Assembly (NCBI GenBank): GCA_907165275.2 | Contig: OU015673.1 | Location: 6,475,001 to 6,539,000, forward strand | Direction: 5' to 3' | DNA length: 64,000 nucleotides | Source: Zygaena filipendulae | Taxonomy: Eukaryota; Arthropoda; Insecta; Lepidoptera; Zygaenidae | Part shown: positions 10,681 to 44,800 of the stretch, piece by piece | How positions within the stretch are numbered: the stretch's first letter is position 1 | Layout of the letters: every line of letters starts with the position of its first letter | Translations under genes and position numbers: made by a program | Notes under the pieces: generated by a model | The model's input: the letters and a program-made list of their open reading frames with translations, nothing else | Told to the model about the DNA's origin: nothing | The model's database searches: none

Positions 10681-11475
10681 TTGATTCTATGACATGTACA
10701 ATCACATGGCGATAGAAAAATTTAGGTAAATGTAAAATATATTATAATATATATTTAAGATAAAAACTACCAAAACGCAGCAGCAGAGTATCTCGCCAGT
10801 GTTAGAATTTTAAAATCCTCAATGTTTTTTTACTAAATTTTACAACTATTTCTATTTATACTTAAATAACATTCGACATTTTAGAATAGCTAGAACAATA
10901 TCACCTAACTTTTAAATAACACTTAAATGCTATACAATTGTTTAAACATATCCTCAATTTATTTTTTATTGAACAAAAATACTGATAAGTATTTTCTCAA
11001 AACTGTCCATTGCGCATTGGACATTAATTTTTTTCGAGCGACGTTTGTTTTACTATACAGGTTGTTACAGAAAGGTGTAGTATTTGACGATTGTGTTCAC
11101 GTTATCAACTGCTACGATTTGACACAAGTAACGGAACTAGTACTATGAAATAAACTAGGTACCGTAGAAGCAAGGTTTGTCTCTATCGACTTGTCTGTAA
11201 AAAACCTTGAAGGTGATGAATTACATTAAACGATCTTGAACCCGTCACCTATAACCAATTTATGACCTACCTAGTGATCCATGTTTATTTTGTTGCGGAA
11301 GTAGTCGTTTAAAATATTTTTTCGGTTGTGAATGTATAAAGTAAGATTTTCGGACTAAATACCACGGTCAATATATTATAAGATTACCAGATCACGATCT
11401 TGAAATATGACGACAACTTCCTGTAATACTCTGTATTTGACACAGACCGGACTAACAATTGACTTGTTCATCGCA

Positions 11476-11510
11476 GGTTCGATTCCTATTAGGGACAAAT
11501 TTTTGTTGAT
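11476..11510 (+). repeat. SINE remnant (B box)
   Basis: The text catcgcaggttcgattccta carries a B-box match (ggttcgattcc) without an A box or a cloverleaf. It is best read as a tRNA-derived SINE scrap. Confidence 0.35.
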
Positions 11511-11701
11511 CAGGCGCGGGTAAGACTCTGGCAGAACAGCTAGTGCAAATTGTATCACAACGTATTTTGCTTGTTTTTCATCTTATAGCATAGTGTGGGA
11601 TCGAGTATAAGCATACACCCAATGTTGTGAATAATTTTTTATGTGCCCTGACAAAAAGTTGAATACACGGAATTTGGATTTTTTGTAATTACCTACCATT
11701 T

Positions 11702-12152
11702 TTTATTCTGCCAAGCCCAATAAGTCCCACTTCCTAACGTTACTGACGCATATAACCCGTGTTGTACAACACGATAGCACCTATCCCTCTGGGCTCTATA
11801 ATTATGTTTTAATTTCTAAAGTCTGGTGAAGGTACTCCTCACCACACTCAATGTGGCGCACTCTTCAATAGTCGGAGACTAGACAAGTGGGGTATATGCT
11901 GTTACGCTATAAACAGACCGAACTACGCCTAGTGGTGGGTCAATTAACTACTCGTAGGTCAATAATCTCAATGTAGCAATAAGCCAGTGCCAAACTGAAG
12001 GGCCTAATCTTAGCGTTAGGTCAGTGACCTCCCACGTAGGCCAGTGACCTCCATGAAGGTCACTGACCTTCCACGTAGGTCACTGACCTTCACGGAGGTC
12101 AGTGACCTCCGTTCACGTCGCCGACCTCCCCGCCGCGGCAGGTCAGCGCGGC
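11702..12152 (-). other. Probable Zip13 3' UTR
   Basis: From the Zip13 stop at 12153, the first clear AATAAA on the - strand is at 11702-11707. If used, the 3' UTR would be about 450 nt and would include the AGGTCA palindrome array. Confidence 0.35.
12018..12108. promoter_or_regulatory. Array of five IR-1 nuclear-receptor-type palindromes
   Basis: AGGTCA-N-TGACCT occurs at 12018-12030, 12057-12069, 12077-12089 and 12096-12108. A one-base variant (AGGCCAGTGACCT) lies at 12038-12050. Spacing is 19-20 bases. This is the ideal palindromic EcR/USP site (consensus RGKTCANTGAMCY). The array is also a 20-bp minisatellite, so function is unproven. It lies 45-135 bases past the Zip13 stop codon. Confidence 0.5.
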
Positions 12153-34098
<21,946 letters not shown>

Positions 34099-34589
34099 TA
34101 TTCTTTTTTTGAAAACCAGATACGATTAGCTAAGTAGCAAAACGTTGTGGTTATAATAAAAACTCTTTGAGTAGTAACTGCTGCTTTGTACAGGTACGGA
34201 TTTATTTCAAAATATTTGCTGTTTGAGTTGAAAATAATTTTTCCACTTTTTTAGTAAGCAACCGATCAGTCTGGTCCCAAGTGGCGGACTAAATAAGAAA
34301 ATCGGCACATTTCTATTAGAAGTCGTTGCACAATAAAAATATGAGATAAGGAATACTAGCCGCACAACAAACGAGACGTAAATAATTTACTATGTGATGT
34401 TCAATATTATTCAGAAAACGAACATGATTACTGTAAATTAAAAGGTGCTCATAAATTTAGTATCTGCGAACAATAATTGTTTTTTTGGACTCTGCGTAAA
34501 TATAGGTAGGTACATAATTTTAATATTAGAGAGAAACTAAAAAATAAAACTCGCACGTCTTCCAATCCCCGAACCACAAAGAAGAGTGA

Positions 34590-36800
34590 GACTCAGATTA
34601 ACTAGACATATGTCTAAAGACACAAAGTGAGACACAAATTAACTAGACATACCTATGTCTAAAGAGAAGAGTGAGAAGAGCTCAGTGTTGCCAACCCTCA
34701 AAAATATTTACCCTAAAGGCAGATCAAACAAAACTTTTTGATCGAACAATCACAAACAAACGACGAACAATCGAAATGGCCAAAAAAAATTTTAAAAGTT
34801 AACTTCCCCCTCCAACTTTAGGCCAATTTTTATTTAATTAAAAAAAGGAAAACTAAGACCGAACAAAACAAATTTTTGATCGAACAATCAGGAACAAATA
34901 ACGAACAATCGAAATTGCAAAAAAAATTAAAAAAATCAACTTCTTCCCGCCAAATTTATGATCAATTTTAATTTATTGTAAAAAAAACTAAGATCGAACA
35001 ATCACGAACAAACGACGAACAATCGAAATTGCCAAAAATGGCAAAAAAGTCAACTTGCCCGCCAACGGGAACCAGGAATGCACAGCAAGATATTGTACGA
35101 CACGAATGTACAGCATTGGAATGCGCGACACTGGATTGTACGACACTGGAATGTACAGCACCGGAATTGATGACACTGCTCCTATTGGTTGATGAAATCA
35201 CGCCTCCTTTCTTTGTGCTCGTTTACATTACTTACCTAAATACTGGGTCAAGTTATTGTTGAATAGGGCACTAGTATTTTATGTATAAATAAATAAATAA
35301 ATAATAAATAAATGTTAGATCTGCTTAATGAAGTAAGTAAAAAGTGACGAGAACATCACTGGGCCACAATATGAACTGATTACAAGGTAGTATACCCCAC
35401 CATTTTTGATTAGGTTAGGTTCGTACTGATGACCAGGGTCTCGCGAGCCGAGCGAGCATAGCGAGCGTGCCGCGGTAGCAGCCGGCGATGCGCTAAAGAC
35501 AAAATAAGGAGACATCTAATTGATCAATTCTTAGATGTGGCCACGACATCGCGATATATTATGTAAAATATACAGAATTAAAAGATAATTCATAGTTAAA
35601 GATAAAATTACTGACCTTAACTCTTTTGGCTGCACTCATTACGATTGGCACTCACTACTAAAATGAATGATGTGGTGTCGTGGGACACCAGGTAGGAACG
35701 AAGTTCCTTCGGCTAATGTAGAATCGACAAAAATTGCAAAAAAAATCGTGCTCAATTTTATGTAGGTTTTTTTAATTTTTCTCTTAAATTTTGCTGATTA
35801 GTTTTTATTTAAGTACAAGAAAGTATTTAGGAAATTCAGTATTTTAGGAAATAATAAATTACTTAAAACCAGTTCCAGCCGTTTTAGTACGGTTTGAAAT
35901 TTCAAACCCTGATGCTATAGTTTGCAAAACCGAAAAATCATAACGCCATATTATTATTATTATTTACTTGCGCAAATACAAAACCACCCCTGCGAAAATT
36001 ATTCCCATATACTACTGCACCAACAACAAAATCTTTAAAAAAATCGTTACGAAAATAAATGACGGAACCGCCATCTTTGATTCCCGCTAAAAACTCCAAA
36101 ATCAGCTATCAATTGCCAGATTGTGTTATATTAAAATTCCAGCGCCATCTATGCTTAATATTTAGTACTATGTACGGTAGTAGCCCGCCACCCTGCACTA
36201 AAGAGTAGGTTGAATCTGCACCACTCATTGTTAGTATACTTACAACTGGTGTGCTCCGTAACTGCTAGATGGCGCTAAGCCTCTTTATTTAAATTCCACG
36301 CACTTTTTTCCACGGATTTTTTCTTACGGTTTTACTATCACATTTTTTTCAGTTCGGTCGCGCAGCAAAATCCCTATCCCCTCCAAGCCTGCCGTAAGGA
36401 ACTTCGTTCCAAAAAAATATAGAATAAAAGAAACATCAAACATATAGAAAAAGGAATAACACAACAACAAACATATAGAAAAACAATAATATAAAAAAAA
36501 AAAAATTATAGTTGTAACAATTATTCAAGTGATAAATAATAATAACGTTACTAAATATTAAACTTGGACTGATTGTTATTTGAACTTCCGTCATATTTTG
36601 AGAAAGTAATTACTAAAAACTATCTGTATGAATACTAGTAAATTGAGCACGAAGCCGGCTAGGCCATGAAATCCGGAGTCACCAATTCCGGTGCTGTACA
36701 TTCCGGGGTTGTACAATCTCGTGTCGTGCATTCCGGTGTCGCCTTTTCCGGTGCTGTACAATACAGGGACACGTATAAGTCTAGTTAATGTGAGCTGGAG
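34590..36800. repeat. Large inverted structure with subterminal repeats
   Basis: ttaactagac near 34600 and 34640 is mirrored by gtctagttaa at 36779-36788. About 120 bases of gcacgacac/ggaatgtacagcac motifs at 35075-35180 are mirrored at 36660-36775. ggaacgaagttcctt at 35695 is mirrored by aaggaacttcgttcc at 36396. This nested symmetry suggests one foldback element of about 2.2 kb, or several overlapping ones. No transposase is visible. Confidence 0.45.
34740..35035 (+). repeat. Tandem repeat (gatcgaacaatcacgaacaa)
   Basis: Three copies at 34740, 34879 and 34992 of a 113-139-bp unit with gaacaatcgaaattgcc in each. Confidence 0.7.
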
Positions 36801-36954
36801 GCGGGAATGGCGGGAATGGCGGTAATTCTAATTTAAAACACTTTTTGAGAGATAAATAGATTTTTTTATGTAAAGACCGGATATACTTTGCTATGCATTT
36901 AGTAAAAAACTATTAATTTGGTATTACAAATAAATATCCTATCCTTATCCTTAA

Positions 36955-37219
36955 TATATATAAATCACGTGTCACACTCACGTTGTCCGCGATGGACTCC
37001 GAAACTTCAGAACGGATTTTGATAAAATTTTGTAACCATTTATAATATGGTCCAACTTAAAAGATAGGATAGTTTTCATCCTGGAATTCCCGCGGGAACT
37101 CCGGAATTAATAACTGTTTATCACCGTAAACTACTGTCAGGGGTACAAAGAAGGACAAAGAGTTCTTTTTTCTCGGAATTCTCGCGGGAACTCCGAAATT
37201 ACTCGCGGGGGATAGCTAG
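36955..37219 (+). mobile_element. Composite Helitron-like element
   Basis: One 3' motif (attcccgcgggaactccgg) at about 37085 is followed by a second (aattctcgcgggaactccg) and CTAG at 37216-37219, so two copies appear joined. Confidence 0.5.
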
Positions 37220-37540
37220 TAGATGTATAGATGTATACCTACAAACTACATACATACTTTATGTTGCAAAACGTTAAAATAAGTAAATTGTTGAACGTTA
37301 TTTGCAGTAGGTAGGTACCTAACTACCTACCTACCATATGGTTCCCATCAATCTCAATGTCGCGAATGATGGATGGACGGAATTTCGCTCGACGCTACGT
37401 TCCGGCGACACGATTGCAATACGAATCTTCTTGGCACTCACAACCCTGTTCAGTGGCCAGTTATAGCAAAATGCCGGACTTATTTTGGCTTGCCAATTCA
37501 AATGGGTACTCACCCTACAGTGCGTAAACACATCTATACA

Positions 37541-37763
37541 TCCTAACTAATATTATAAATACGAATGTAAGTTTGTTTGTTTGTTGTTACACTTTGAATA
37601 TTCTAATTTCTATCTATCATCATGAAATTTTGCGTAGGTACCTAAACCTTGTCAGGGGCGCGGAAAAGGAAATAGGTTAAAAGTAGGTACTTTTTATCAT
37701 GAGATTCGAGAATACCGCGGGAACTCCGTAATTAACGCATGTAAGACTGCAGGAAACCGCTGG
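37541..37763 (+). mobile_element. Helitron-like element, degraded 3' end
   Basis: A|tcctaactaatattataaat opens it. The hairpin has decayed (gcatgtaagactgcagg) and the end is CTGG rather than CTAG. Confidence 0.6.
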
Positions 37764-38336
37764 TTCACATATAATTAAACTGATACCTACTGTACGAGCA
37801 TCTATATACCTACATACAAATGTGAAAAATTTAATTTTTTACTTACATATTTGGCAAAAATATAGAATATTTATATCCTGCATTAATAAACAGGGTACCT
37901 AACTACTATTTATTCCAGTATAATGAATATCCAAAGGGAAACTAAAAAAATCACGAGGATTAAAAAAAAATTGGAAATGAAATTGCATTTTATCTGTATT
38001 TTTGTATCTACTAGGTATTGTTGTTAAAAGTGAATCAATTAATCGAACCCACGATACCTGGCTTGATTTACTAACCTGGTTTACTAACCAACGGTGCCTT
38101 CAATTGAACTCGACAGTAATATTTGAACAAAGTTTAACAATAAATTAAAACAAAAAAACACTTTTAAAAAAAGCTTCTATTTAACTGCGCTGAAATGAAG
38201 AAACCATGAATTGTCATTATTATTATTAGTTATTATAATACTACCAAACTTCACGCGATTACAAAATTTCAGCTCAACCGGTTGAAGATAGATATCTGCT
38301 TCAAAATTGAGTTACAAGATTCCACCCGTGCAAACA

Positions 38337-38550
38337 TCCTTACTAATATTATAAATGCGAAAGTGAGTTTGTTTGTTTGTTACACTTTCACGGCTAAACG
38401 GCTCAACCGATCACGAAATTTTGCATACCTACACCTTATCAGACTTCTGTACAGAGAAGGACACAGGCTACTTTTATCCCGGATTTCCCACTATATCTCG
38501 GAATACCCGCGGGATCTCCTAACGCGGGTGAAACCGCGGGAAACAGCTAG
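38337..38550 (+). mobile_element. Helitron-like element, complete ends
   Basis: A|tccttactaatattataaat at the start; hairpin gcgggtgaaaccgcggg and aaacagCTAG|T at the end. This is one of the best-preserved copies. Confidence 0.75.
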
Positions 38551-39027
38551 TTGTTATATGTATTACATAGAATAAAAACTTTTAAATAAAAAAGTATAGA
38601 CTTGCTTTCATTGCAATCGCTTGGTTCACACAATTAGAAGAGTAGATGAATGCATGATCAGAAGAGAGTCAGAATTAAACAGGTAGGTTTAATGACCCGG
38701 CGCTTTTAATTTCTAAATACACCGCGAGCGGAGCCGCCGGCGACAGTTTGTATACTGCAGAGCGAACACCTCGCATTACATTTGTATTCGTTCGTTACAC
38801 ATTAATGTCCGAACGACAGGCGACATGAAATCTTGTCTCTGATAATAATCCGTCCACCGCCACATGGATGGAATAAAGCGAAGAGAATTAAAATAACTGC
38901 GTGTGCGCGTGTGTCTGTGTGTTCACTCAGTGGAGGTTTCGTGCTAGAGGTTTTATGCCTCTTAAAACGTGCCTTTGGTGATGACCCAATTTTTGCCGTG
39001 ATCAGTTCGTAGACGGACGGTTGAATC

Positions 39028-39120
39028 ATGGATTCCTGGGGCATATTGAACGTGGATTCGGCGGCAGCCGCTATATCCAGGGATGATATGCAATCTAGTT
39101 TCCGTAGGAAACAGACTATG
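39028..39120 (+). CDS. Probable alternative first exon of the F-box gene
   Basis: ATG at 39028 opens MDSWGILNVDSAAAAISRDD and continues MQSSFRRKQTM to a good donor, ATG|gtaggtaa, in phase 0. The F-box gene's exon 2 also starts in phase 0, so this exon can replace 41749-41847. In-frame stops lie upstream. A TCAGT initiator-like motif is at 39002-39006. There is no transcript evidence here; it could belong to another transcript. Confidence 0.5.
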
Positions 39121-39179
39121 GTAGGTAAATACGAATATTTAGTTGTTAATTTACAAGTTCCCGCAAATTATCAACCTTA

Positions 39180-39408
39180 CGGCCGCACTCAGAGTCGACT
39201 TTAATGATTACTTAGTTAAGTATAGATTTTTAAAACAACCCTGCAGCAATCAGACAAGTTTAATAAATGAATGTTAATTGGCATTAAACTAATTAAGTTA
39301 CATCTCGTTAAATGCCAACTAACATTAATTTATTAAACTTGTGTGATTGCGGCAGGTTTGTTTTAAAAATCTATACTTAACTAAGTAATCATTAAAGTAA
39401 ATCCGCCA
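39180..39408. mobile_element. MITE with CGGCCGCACTCAGAGTCG ends, copy 2
   Basis: The left end is cggccgcactcagagtcgac. Inner inverted arms ttaagtatagatttttaaaa and ttttaaaaatctatacttaa pair over more than 20 bases. The right end is decayed. Confidence 0.7.
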
Positions 39409-39527
39409 CTGCTAAAAAAAAATTACATTCATGAAAATACAGTGCGCTACCGCTATCTGTTGCCGACGCGATGTCGAACAACCTGAGGGCTATAGGATCA
39501 TTCACCGCCTCCTTCCTTTATTTAAAA

Positions 39528-39690
39528 CTAGTCGTCCCCCGCGGTTTCATCCGCGGTAATTACGGAACTCCAATGGGAATTTCAGAATAAACTGTACGTG
39601 TAAACCTTCCTGTTGAATCACTCTATCTATTGTTAAAAACCGTATGAAAATCGGTTTAGTAGGTAGCTTTTGCGTTTTTTTATAATAATA
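39528..39690 (-). mobile_element. Helitron-like element, 3' part
   Basis: CTAG at 39528, then cccccgcggtttcatccgcg and taattacggaactccaatgg. The 5' half is diverged. Confidence 0.55.
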
Positions 39691-39926
39691 ATATGTAGAT
39701 AATATGTAAGAATTACCACTGACGCGCCAGCAAATCAAATGCAAAGGTCATTCACCCGCGTGATCTCCCGTTTTTATTTAATGAGTCCCTTTTAAAATTT
39801 CACCCCGTATACCTAATAAAATACTTAGAATTTTTTTATTTTCTTCTTCGGACTTTATTGAAGGTCTGTTGGGTCCAAATAAGACTGTTAAAGAGATGAT
39901 GATAAGATAGAAGAGGTGTTAGGGAT

Positions 39927-40288
39927 CAGGGATGAGCGGATACCGATTTTTTCAAATCCGCGGATGTGAATCCAGATGAGAATGTTTAAGATCTTATATT
40001 AATGTAGTATATGAATAAATCAGTTATTAACATTTATATTAATGAAAATTAGTAGTTACCATTAAGAATACTTAATGCTCCTCAAAGACATTCTATAATA
40101 AAGGATTGTCATTGATGCTCCTATTTTTTTTAACTTCACATAATAATTTTCATTTGCCGGCCCCGCTCAATTTCTTTATCTGCATCCGCATTAACATCCG
40201 CATTGATTATTACGGAATGTAGAATTCTGCAATCTATGCGGAAGCTCCGCATTTGAGGATGCGGATGCGAATATTCGCAACATCCCTG
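39927..40288. mobile_element. hAT-type MITE with CAGGGATG ends
   Basis: CAGGGATG (39927-39934) and CATCCCTG (40281-40288) are perfect inverse ends. The 8-bp flanks ttagggat and gtagggac agree at 6 of 8. The interior is rich in gatgcggatgcgaatattcg. A partial relative lies at 59690-59815. Confidence 0.6.
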
Positions 40289-41253
40289 GTAGGGACCACC
40301 ATCTCTTTAAGAGTCTTAGTCTTAGTACATTTTCGGGATTTCGATCTTACAATTGTAAAGTCAAAATTAGGTACCTACAAGATCAATCATTTAGAGTTTG
40401 ATCGAGTTAAACCGCGACTTTGGACTGTGACAATAACAGTAAAAACGATTGGTAGATATAAAATATTATGTACAAAATGTCGGACATAATATGGTGTTCA
40501 CGAATGAATTTAGATATACGACATGCCAATAACATAATAGGTATACTTTTTTATATGAAAAGAAAATTCAGAAATGTAAGTTTGCCTCGGCAAGTAGATT
40601 GCTATAGGTACACAGTGATGATTGAACAGGAAAACACCCAGAGGTTGCCAATATTGAGCTTATAGGTGCTTACGTACTATACCCACAAACTATACCGACC
40701 TAGTTCAAAAGGAAGCATGTGACTAATTGTCGGAGAATTCAATTAGTTAAATATACATGTCAAATGAACCGGCTGTTCGCCGCAGTCAGATCGACCGGCG
40801 TCATGATTTTCCGCAGAATCTTCAGGAGTCAGAATTATTATTACCAAATAGGAAAGTTGTTGTCAAAAACCGGTAATTTTTGGCGGTTTTCAATATTTAA
40901 AACTTTTTTTCGATATCGTATTGAAATACTGCAAATACGTCATTAGGTTTTATCAAAACCAAAGACATTAAGAGAATAGACGAACAATACATGCAATCCG
41001 ACGCAAATAGTCATCACAAAGCACCTACATTTTAATCCCCCCCCCTCAAAGACGGCCTGAAGTGTTAAAAGAACACACAAAGAACACAAAACTAGGCACT
41101 GTAGAGTTTTGTGTGTAAAAATCATGAAAGAATATAAAAGATTATAGAATATAGTATTACTTAATAGCTTTTTATTTTCCAAAGCCTCAGTTATGATTTA
41201 CCTACTTGCCTGTGCCAGATACGATAGAGTCGTTGCAATAGTTATGTTGACGA

Positions 41254-41500
41254 CTTTTCAAAATCAAAATTCTAAATAGTCCGTCAGTTGGAAAATAAAA
41301 ACTAATGGATACGTATTTTTTGCTTTTTTAAATCAATGAAAATATACATAGATATAGCGCATTAAAGTTTAGGGCCCCATACAATCTGCACCGGATAGTG
41401 ACGCCACGCGAAATTTCAACTCAATGTATCGCCGTTATTTTTTGATTACATAATAACGGAAAAAATACGTGTCCAATATTTTTTACGGACTAAAAAAAAA
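41254..41500 (+). mobile_element. MITE family D, copy 3
   Basis: agtccgtcagttggaaaata, cggatagtgacgccacgcg, atcgccgttattttttgatt and ttttttacggactaaaaa occur in the same order as at 14605. Confidence 0.65.
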
Positions 41501-41748
41501 AACCATCAACTATCGTATTCTGCACTGAAAGATCACAAGGTACTTTACAATTTAACTTTCGCCGCGTGCCCATTGCGTTCACTCCCAGACGATTCCAAAA
41601 TTAGAACCCAGCGTTCCATGCGTGGTGAACTCTAACGTGTGAAGTTTACAGTGGCTGTTATGCAAGTGCTTACTCCCCTTTGCCTAGAAATAGCATTGTT
41701 TATCGTTATCAGTTGTGCTGTTTTGTGATTGTAAATTAATTAACCATC

Positions 41749-41847
41749 ATGGATGTGCCGATGGATGTGTGGGGCCAATTGGCGTTAGAAGCTAGTCAGG
41801 TTTATTTGACTGAGGGTGGTCAAGTGAGGAGTCCGTTCGCTGGCACG
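41749..41847 (+). CDS. F-box gene exon 1
   Basis: ATG in context accatcatgg begins MDVPMDVWGQLALEASQVYL and the exon ends SPFAGT before gtaatc, phase 0. An upstream alternative exon is proposed at 39028. Confidence 0.8.
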
Positions 41848-44800
41848 GTAATCATTAATTTTATTTAGCATACAGCTGTCACTATTTACCTTTATTCGAG
41901 TATTTCAGAATTACTATTTCGGTACCTACTTAGTAGAAATGTGACTATGATGTTGTATATTTACTCTGAGCTATGATCAAAGATACGTTTTCAACCACGG
42001 CAATTCTAAACTTATGACACACGATTCTATTTTGTTATCTTTGAAGATCTCTCTAGCCTCTAATCGCTTACCTGCCATAGTTTTTTATTTTTATTTAGTT
42101 AAAAATCACTTTACAACTATCTTTACAATTAGAACCAATGTGATAATGTAGTAGTAGTACCTAGTAGTTGTAGTAGATAGTCAATTAGTTATTATATTGC
42201 TTTCTATAGGTAGAATAGGTAGAGTAGATAGAGGTATAGGTGAGTAATGTCACTTTTTCCGAAATTTATATAGAGAGCGAAGTGAAAGTATGTAATGTAA
42301 GATAATTTATAATCATAAAATGATGAAAAAATATTCTAAATCAACATTAGTTAATTTTATGAAAGATAAAAATGTAAAAAGATAATAATATCAAAAAAAA
42401 ACGCTGCGTGATTATAGTTGGTGTTTCTAGTAGGTGTCTAACTAAAATAGAGCGAAGAATACCTACTCAAAACGTTCAATATATTCGAAACGATAGGTAT
42501 ATGAAATCCGAATAGACCGAATAATACGAATAATATAATCCGTACTTCTTAGCTAATATACTTTGCGAATGTGAATTTGTCTGTTTGTTACGTTTTCACG
42601 CTTTAACTACCCAACCGATTATCATAAAATTTTGCATAGACGTTGTCAATTCACTCTTCAGAAATGCAAAAACTATCGTATATTAAACTAATTATAGATG
42701 TTAATCCACTGAAGTACAACTTGTTAACTAGCATTAAATGTTTTTTTTTTTTAAAACAGTTTTTTTTTTTAAGTAGGTACCATGTACAGATACCATGTCT
42801 TTCAGTCTCTACCTCACCAAAAAAAATATTTTCAGACCATAGAGAAGCTGCCGGATAAGGTGTTATTGAACATATTCTCGTACTTGACCCACCGGGAAAT
42901 ATGTCGGATGGCTGTCGTCTGCCGGAAGTGGCGCATGATCGCTTACGACACCCGCCTGTGGACTCACGTCAGCTTGCGACCCGAAATATCCGGTTTACAC
43001 GTTGGTTGGTTTAAACTGCATGGCATTATTATTATTTCTTTGAAACAAATTTTTCAAGTCAATAATATTTTAATTAGTTAGTAATTTTTTAAATGTAAAG
43101 TAAACTAGTAAATTAGTTCCAAATGTTCCAATAAACACGGGAACTATTTAAATATCTAGCGACACCAAACTTACATCCATATTTTTTTCCTAACTACCTT
43201 CTTCGTCAGTAATCAAAGTTGTCTCAGGTTCGACTCCCGGTTGGGATAGACTGTGAGTGATGAACACGGTACTGTTTTCCAGTCGTTTGTCTATACTCTA
43301 TAGTAATATCACAAAAAGGTAATAAGTTAGGATGTAGGTAATGGACCGATTCTAAAAAAGCTACTGTATCCGATGGCAACGTAGGTACCTACTTGAATTG
43401 GCAGACTGTCGCGTCGCAAAGAGCACAGAATGGAATATAACGTCGCACCCATAGTTGGTACCTATCTAGATACCTACTGCTTCAGACCTTCGTTCTCTCC
43501 ATAAACCAAATGCGACGTAAACAGTAATTCGGATATAATCGTGCTTAAATTAGCTGAAGACAACTGTTTTTAAAGTTGGATTTTCCCATTTTACTTACTT
43601 ACTTCTCTGTATTGCTTTTTTCAGGTTCTCTGGAGTCACTATTAGCGTTAATATCGATAAGGTTTGGCCCATCTTTAAGATATATCGAGCTGCCCATCGA
43701 ATTGATCACGCACACTGTTCTCCACGAATTGGCAGCGAAATGTCCAAATTTGACTCACATGCTTCTCGATTTTAGCACAGGTAAGTTTAAAAATAATGCA
43801 CACAATAAGACCATAGGTTCACATCTCACACACCTCAGTGCAGCTTGAAGGTTTTGAGAAAGCGTTTTTTTATTGCGCATTATGAGTTAAAATTTAAGCA
43901 CGCAAAAATTCTACCAGCACTAAGGAAACGCCGACGTCCTACGTGTGTAAATACACACTTGATTTTTTATTAGTTAGAAAGAGAGAACAGATATTAGGTA
44001 GGTAGGTATTAAAGACATAAACTATAGCAACTTTGGTACAGTTTTTATCGGGTAAAATTGGGAATTCGAGAGTCGTGGAGATTCCTGTCAGCGGTGGACG
44101 TTTGTCAGTCGATATTATTAAAATAGACCAAAAAATGGATATTCCGATTGCCAGTTTTGAATGGTCATTCTAACAGTATCCCAACGTTACAGAAAATCGT
44201 TAGGTAGGTATAAGCGGTCAGACCTTAACAAGAAGAGAAACCCCAACACGATTACCTATTGTATCTTTTCACTCGTTCACTTTTATAATCAATTTCCAGC
44301 GATGCAGCTGCACGATTTCTCTGAAATGCAAGCGTTCCCCACCAAGCTGCGCTACCTCTGCATTTGTCTGTCCGAAGTCATCTTCATGGAGGGATTCATG
44401 CGGAAAATATACAACTTCATAAACGGCCTAGAGATACTGCATCTTATAGGTAATTATAATACAAGTAAGTCCACCACTTACCTACGGCACGTACGATGTG
44501 TTCCACCGACCGACTCAACCCATCGGTGGGTGGAGAAATTTTTTTTTTACCATTACCTATCCTATTACTGCATGATTGCAGGAACAAACTATGGAGAATA
44601 AATATGGTGTGTATGTTGGAAAATTCATCTTAATTGGGTTACGAACTGATATCTTCGGGCAAGTTCCAAATTGCCAATGGTTTTATTACATAGGTCCCTC
44701 TATCAAGCCGTTAAATGCACTATCTTTTACTAAACGCATAGGTAACTTTTGTGTATCGATTGCGACGGAGTAAAGTTTTCTATTAGATTGGAATGTAAGC

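Larger units (their letters stand above)
7591..11700. other. Convergent intergenic region, AT-rich
   Basis: This lies between the Maea and Zip13 3' ends. Apart from the repeats listed separately (8849-9236, 9753-9964, 10195-10426, 10547-10680 and a B-box remnant near 11476-11500) I see no gene, only AT-rich sequence with scattered short open frames lacking coding character. Confidence 0.5.
34099..39027. other. Divergent intergenic region (Zip13 / F-box gene)
   Basis: It should contain the Zip13 promoter near 34100-34300, but I see no clear core element. The rest is repeats: the tandem array 34740-35035, the foldback structure 34590-36800, Helitron-like copies at 36955, 37541 and 38337, and a low-complexity interval at 38560-39000. 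A short open frame near 37331-37531 has no recognisable domain. Confidence 0.45.
39121..41748 (+). other. Region between the two candidate F-box first exons
   Basis: It contains MITE copies at 39180, 39927 and 41254 and a Helitron fragment at 39528. Several short open frames between 40250 and 41180 have no recognisable domain. No gene is supported. Confidence 0.45.
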
